From Bacillus sp. SORGH_AS_0510 (GTDB lineage Bacteria; Bacillota; Bacilli; Bacillales; Cytobacillaceae), in NCBI RefSeq assembly GCF_030818775.1, contig NZ_JAUTAU010000001.1, positions 887,001 to 951,000 of the forward strand: DNA of 64,000 nt. The letters run 5' to 3'. Positions 62,909-64,000 of this stretch are shown piece by piece. The notes beneath the pieces are model-generated. The model was not told the origin of the DNA, did not search any database, and saw only the letters and a program-made list of their open reading frames with translations. The first letter of the stretch is position 1, and every line of letters begins with the position of its first letter. The translations under genes and the position numbers were made by a program.

Positions 62909-63901
62909 ATGAAGGCAGCGGTGTTAAAGGGAACGAAGCAGTTGGAAGTAGTAGAGTGGGAAAATCAGAGACCGCTCGCACATGAAATAGTTGTGAAGGT
63001 GAAAAGCTGCGGCATTTGCGGAACAGATCAACATATTTACCACGGCCATCCGGGTTCTGCCGAGGTTCATCCTCCAATCGTGCTTGGCCATGAGTTAGCG
63101 GGTGAAGTGGTGGAAGTAGGTTCAGAGGTATCGAGTTTACAAGTAGGCGACCGCGTGTCGATTGATCCGAATATATACTGCGGAACCTGTGATTACTGCC
63201 GCAGCAATCGAGTGCATTTATGCTCGAATCTTGAGGCGGTAGGTGTCACAAGAGACGGCGGCATGGCGGAATATTGTACGGTGCCGAGTGCGAATGGCTA
63301 TACGATTCCCGATGAGATGACGTTCGATGAAGCGGCATTGGTGGAGCCGTTAGGCTGTGTGTTGCATGGTTTTAGAAAAATAAACCTGTCACCACTGAGC
63401 AAAGTATTGATTATCGGCGGCGGATTCATCGGTCAATTGTTTTTACAGTTAGTGAAGCATCAGCATGTCCAGTCTATCGTTGTCAGTGAACCGGCTGAAA
63501 ATAAAAAAGAGCTTTTGTATCAGCTCGGGGCGGATGAGGTAATACACCCGATGGAGGCTGCGAAGCTGGAAGCAGATGTTGTCATTGAATGTGTCGGCCG
63601 GCCGGAAAGCATGGAGTTGGCGGTGAAATCGGCGGCGAAAGGCGGACAGGTGCTGCTGTTTGGAGTGGCTGCCCCTGACACGATGATTTCTGTGTCCCCA
63701 TTTGAAATTTTTTCAAAAGAATTAACGATCAAAGGATCGTTTATTAACCCTTTTACACACGAAGAAGCGATTGCATTAATCGCGAAAAAGGTAGTCGATG
63801 TGAGCTCGCTTATCTCACACCGCTTTACAAAAGAGGAATTGCCTGTAGCGATGGCGGACTATCCTTCCCTCGGAGTGTCAAAAGGCGTTATAACGCATTA
63901 A
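62909..63901 (+). CDS. Zinc-dependent medium-chain alcohol/sorbitol dehydrogenase
   Basis: 330 residues from the ATG at 62909, correctly spaced after TGGAGGG; an ATG at 62900 is too close. Catalytic zinc ligands are seen in [13 protein letters not shown] and GHELAG, the structural zinc cysteines in [15 protein letters not shown], and the NAD(P)-binding glycine motif in IIGGGFIGQ. It is probably a polyol or sugar alcohol dehydrogenase of the mannoside pathway. The stop codon lies inside a REP-like half element. Confidence 0.86.
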   Translation: MKAAVLKGTKQLEVVEWENQRPLAHEIVVKVKSCGICGTDQHIYHGHPGSAEVHPPIVLGHELAGEVVEVGSEVSSLQVGDRVSIDPNIYCGTCDYCRSNRVHLCSNLEAVGVTRDGGMAEYCTVPSANGYTIPDEMTFDEAALVEPLGCVLHGFRKINLSPLSKVLIIGGGFIGQLFLQLVKHQHVQSIVVSEPAENKKELLYQLGADEVIHPMEAAKLEADVVIECVGRPESMELAVKSAAKGGQVLLFGVAAPDTMISVSPFEIFSKELTIKGSFINPFTHEEAIALIAKKVVDVSSLISHRFTKEELPVAMADYPSLGVSKGVITH

Positions 63902-63932
63902 AGCGACGGGGGACAGTCCCCCGCTGCTTTAA
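63898..63932. repeat. Half REP element at the dehydrogenase stop
   Basis: GGGGGACAGTCCCCC (63908-63922) is flanked by TTAAAGC and GCTTTAA, so the element is a single palindrome instead of a pair. It contains the dehydrogenase TAA and abuts the AAAGGAG of the next gene. Confidence 0.75.
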
Positions 63933-63946
63933 AGGAGATTAGAACC

Positions 63947-64000
63947 ATGTTTAAAATATTTCAATCTTTTTCCACGGAATTAAAGTTTTATTTATTGATG
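63947..64000 (+). CDS. Start of a gene cut by the right edge
   Basis: The ATG at 63947 lies 10 bases after AAAGGAG and opens MFKIFQSFSTELKFYLLM, with no stop before the window ends. It is probably the next gene of the mannoside operon. A hydrophobic run begins at the end, so a membrane protein is possible, but 18 residues are not enough to name it. Confidence 0.5.
   Translation, partial: MFKIFQSFSTELKFYLLM

Overview
The window looks like part of a Bacillaceae chromosome (Bacillus / Neobacillus / Mesobacillus type). The reasons are strong GGAGG-type ribosome binding sites, frequent TTG and GTG starts, the DUF1659-DUF2922-YvrJ trio, a PgcA-like mutase, CccB-like lipoprotein cytochrome, HssRS-like heme sensor, CUT1 sugar transporter genes without their own ATPase, and two long intergenic repeats of a type I recall from many bacilli. 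No rRNA, tRNA or CRISPR array was seen.

Layout. 1-6.2 kb: a pyruvate oxidase cut by the left edge, several unrecognised small or membrane proteins, a RAYT (REP-associated tyrosine transposase) gene between two REPIN-like elements, and a membrane diguanylate cyclase. 6.5-12.3 kb: a giant cadherin-repeat surface protein with an LPKTA cell-wall sorting signal. 12.6-26.5 kb: a type VII secretion (T7SS) locus with an EssC ATPase carrying an FHA domain, EsaB/YukD, four WXG100-type proteins, a TslA-like lipase with a candidate immunity lipoprotein, a second FHA protein, a PP2C phosphatase, a transmembrane Ser/Thr kinase and a membrane protein built from about 16 TxxL motifs. 26.55-27.17 kb: twelve tandem 52-bp units, each able to form two hairpins. 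27.2-32.6 kb: a large repeat-containing membrane-anchored surface protein and a zinc-ribbon membrane protein. 32.7-41.8 kb: YdeI-like and OsmC proteins, a DUF4405 heme-type membrane protein, cytochrome c, HssR/HssS, then a small His-containing membrane protein and an MMPL transporter behind an HssR-box-like direct repeat, an acetyltransferase and a Nudix hydrolase. 42-46 kb: an AT-rich stretch with three zinc-ribbon membrane proteins. 46-49.9 kb: a FUSC/aromatic acid exporter family protein and small genes. 50-64 kb: a beta-mannoside utilisation locus (phosphosugar mutase, LacI regulator, ABC importer with one frameshifted permease, GH13, DUF1861, GH130 phosphorylase, GH2 beta-mannosidase, zinc dehydrogenase), with recognisable promoter, operator and cre sites.

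A 44-bp palindromic REPIN-like element (outer arms GGGGACAGTCCCC and GGGGGACTGTCCCC) occurs in 14 full copies, with a divergent variant, a half copy and a 7-unit tandem array of a relative. Most sit within about a dozen bases of a stop codon or overlap one, and several encode the C-terminus of the preceding protein.

What looks most novel: (1) the T7SS locus appears wired to reversible threonine phosphorylation, with a kinase, a phosphatase, two FHA readers and a multivalent TxxL scaffold, while EssA, EssB and EsaA are not seen; (2) the HssRS-like pair appears linked to an MMPL transporter rather than the usual HrtAB; (3) the RAYT/REPIN system shapes gene ends; (4) the 52-bp double-hairpin array. 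All functional statements are inferred from sequence motifs and memory of families; no database search was run.
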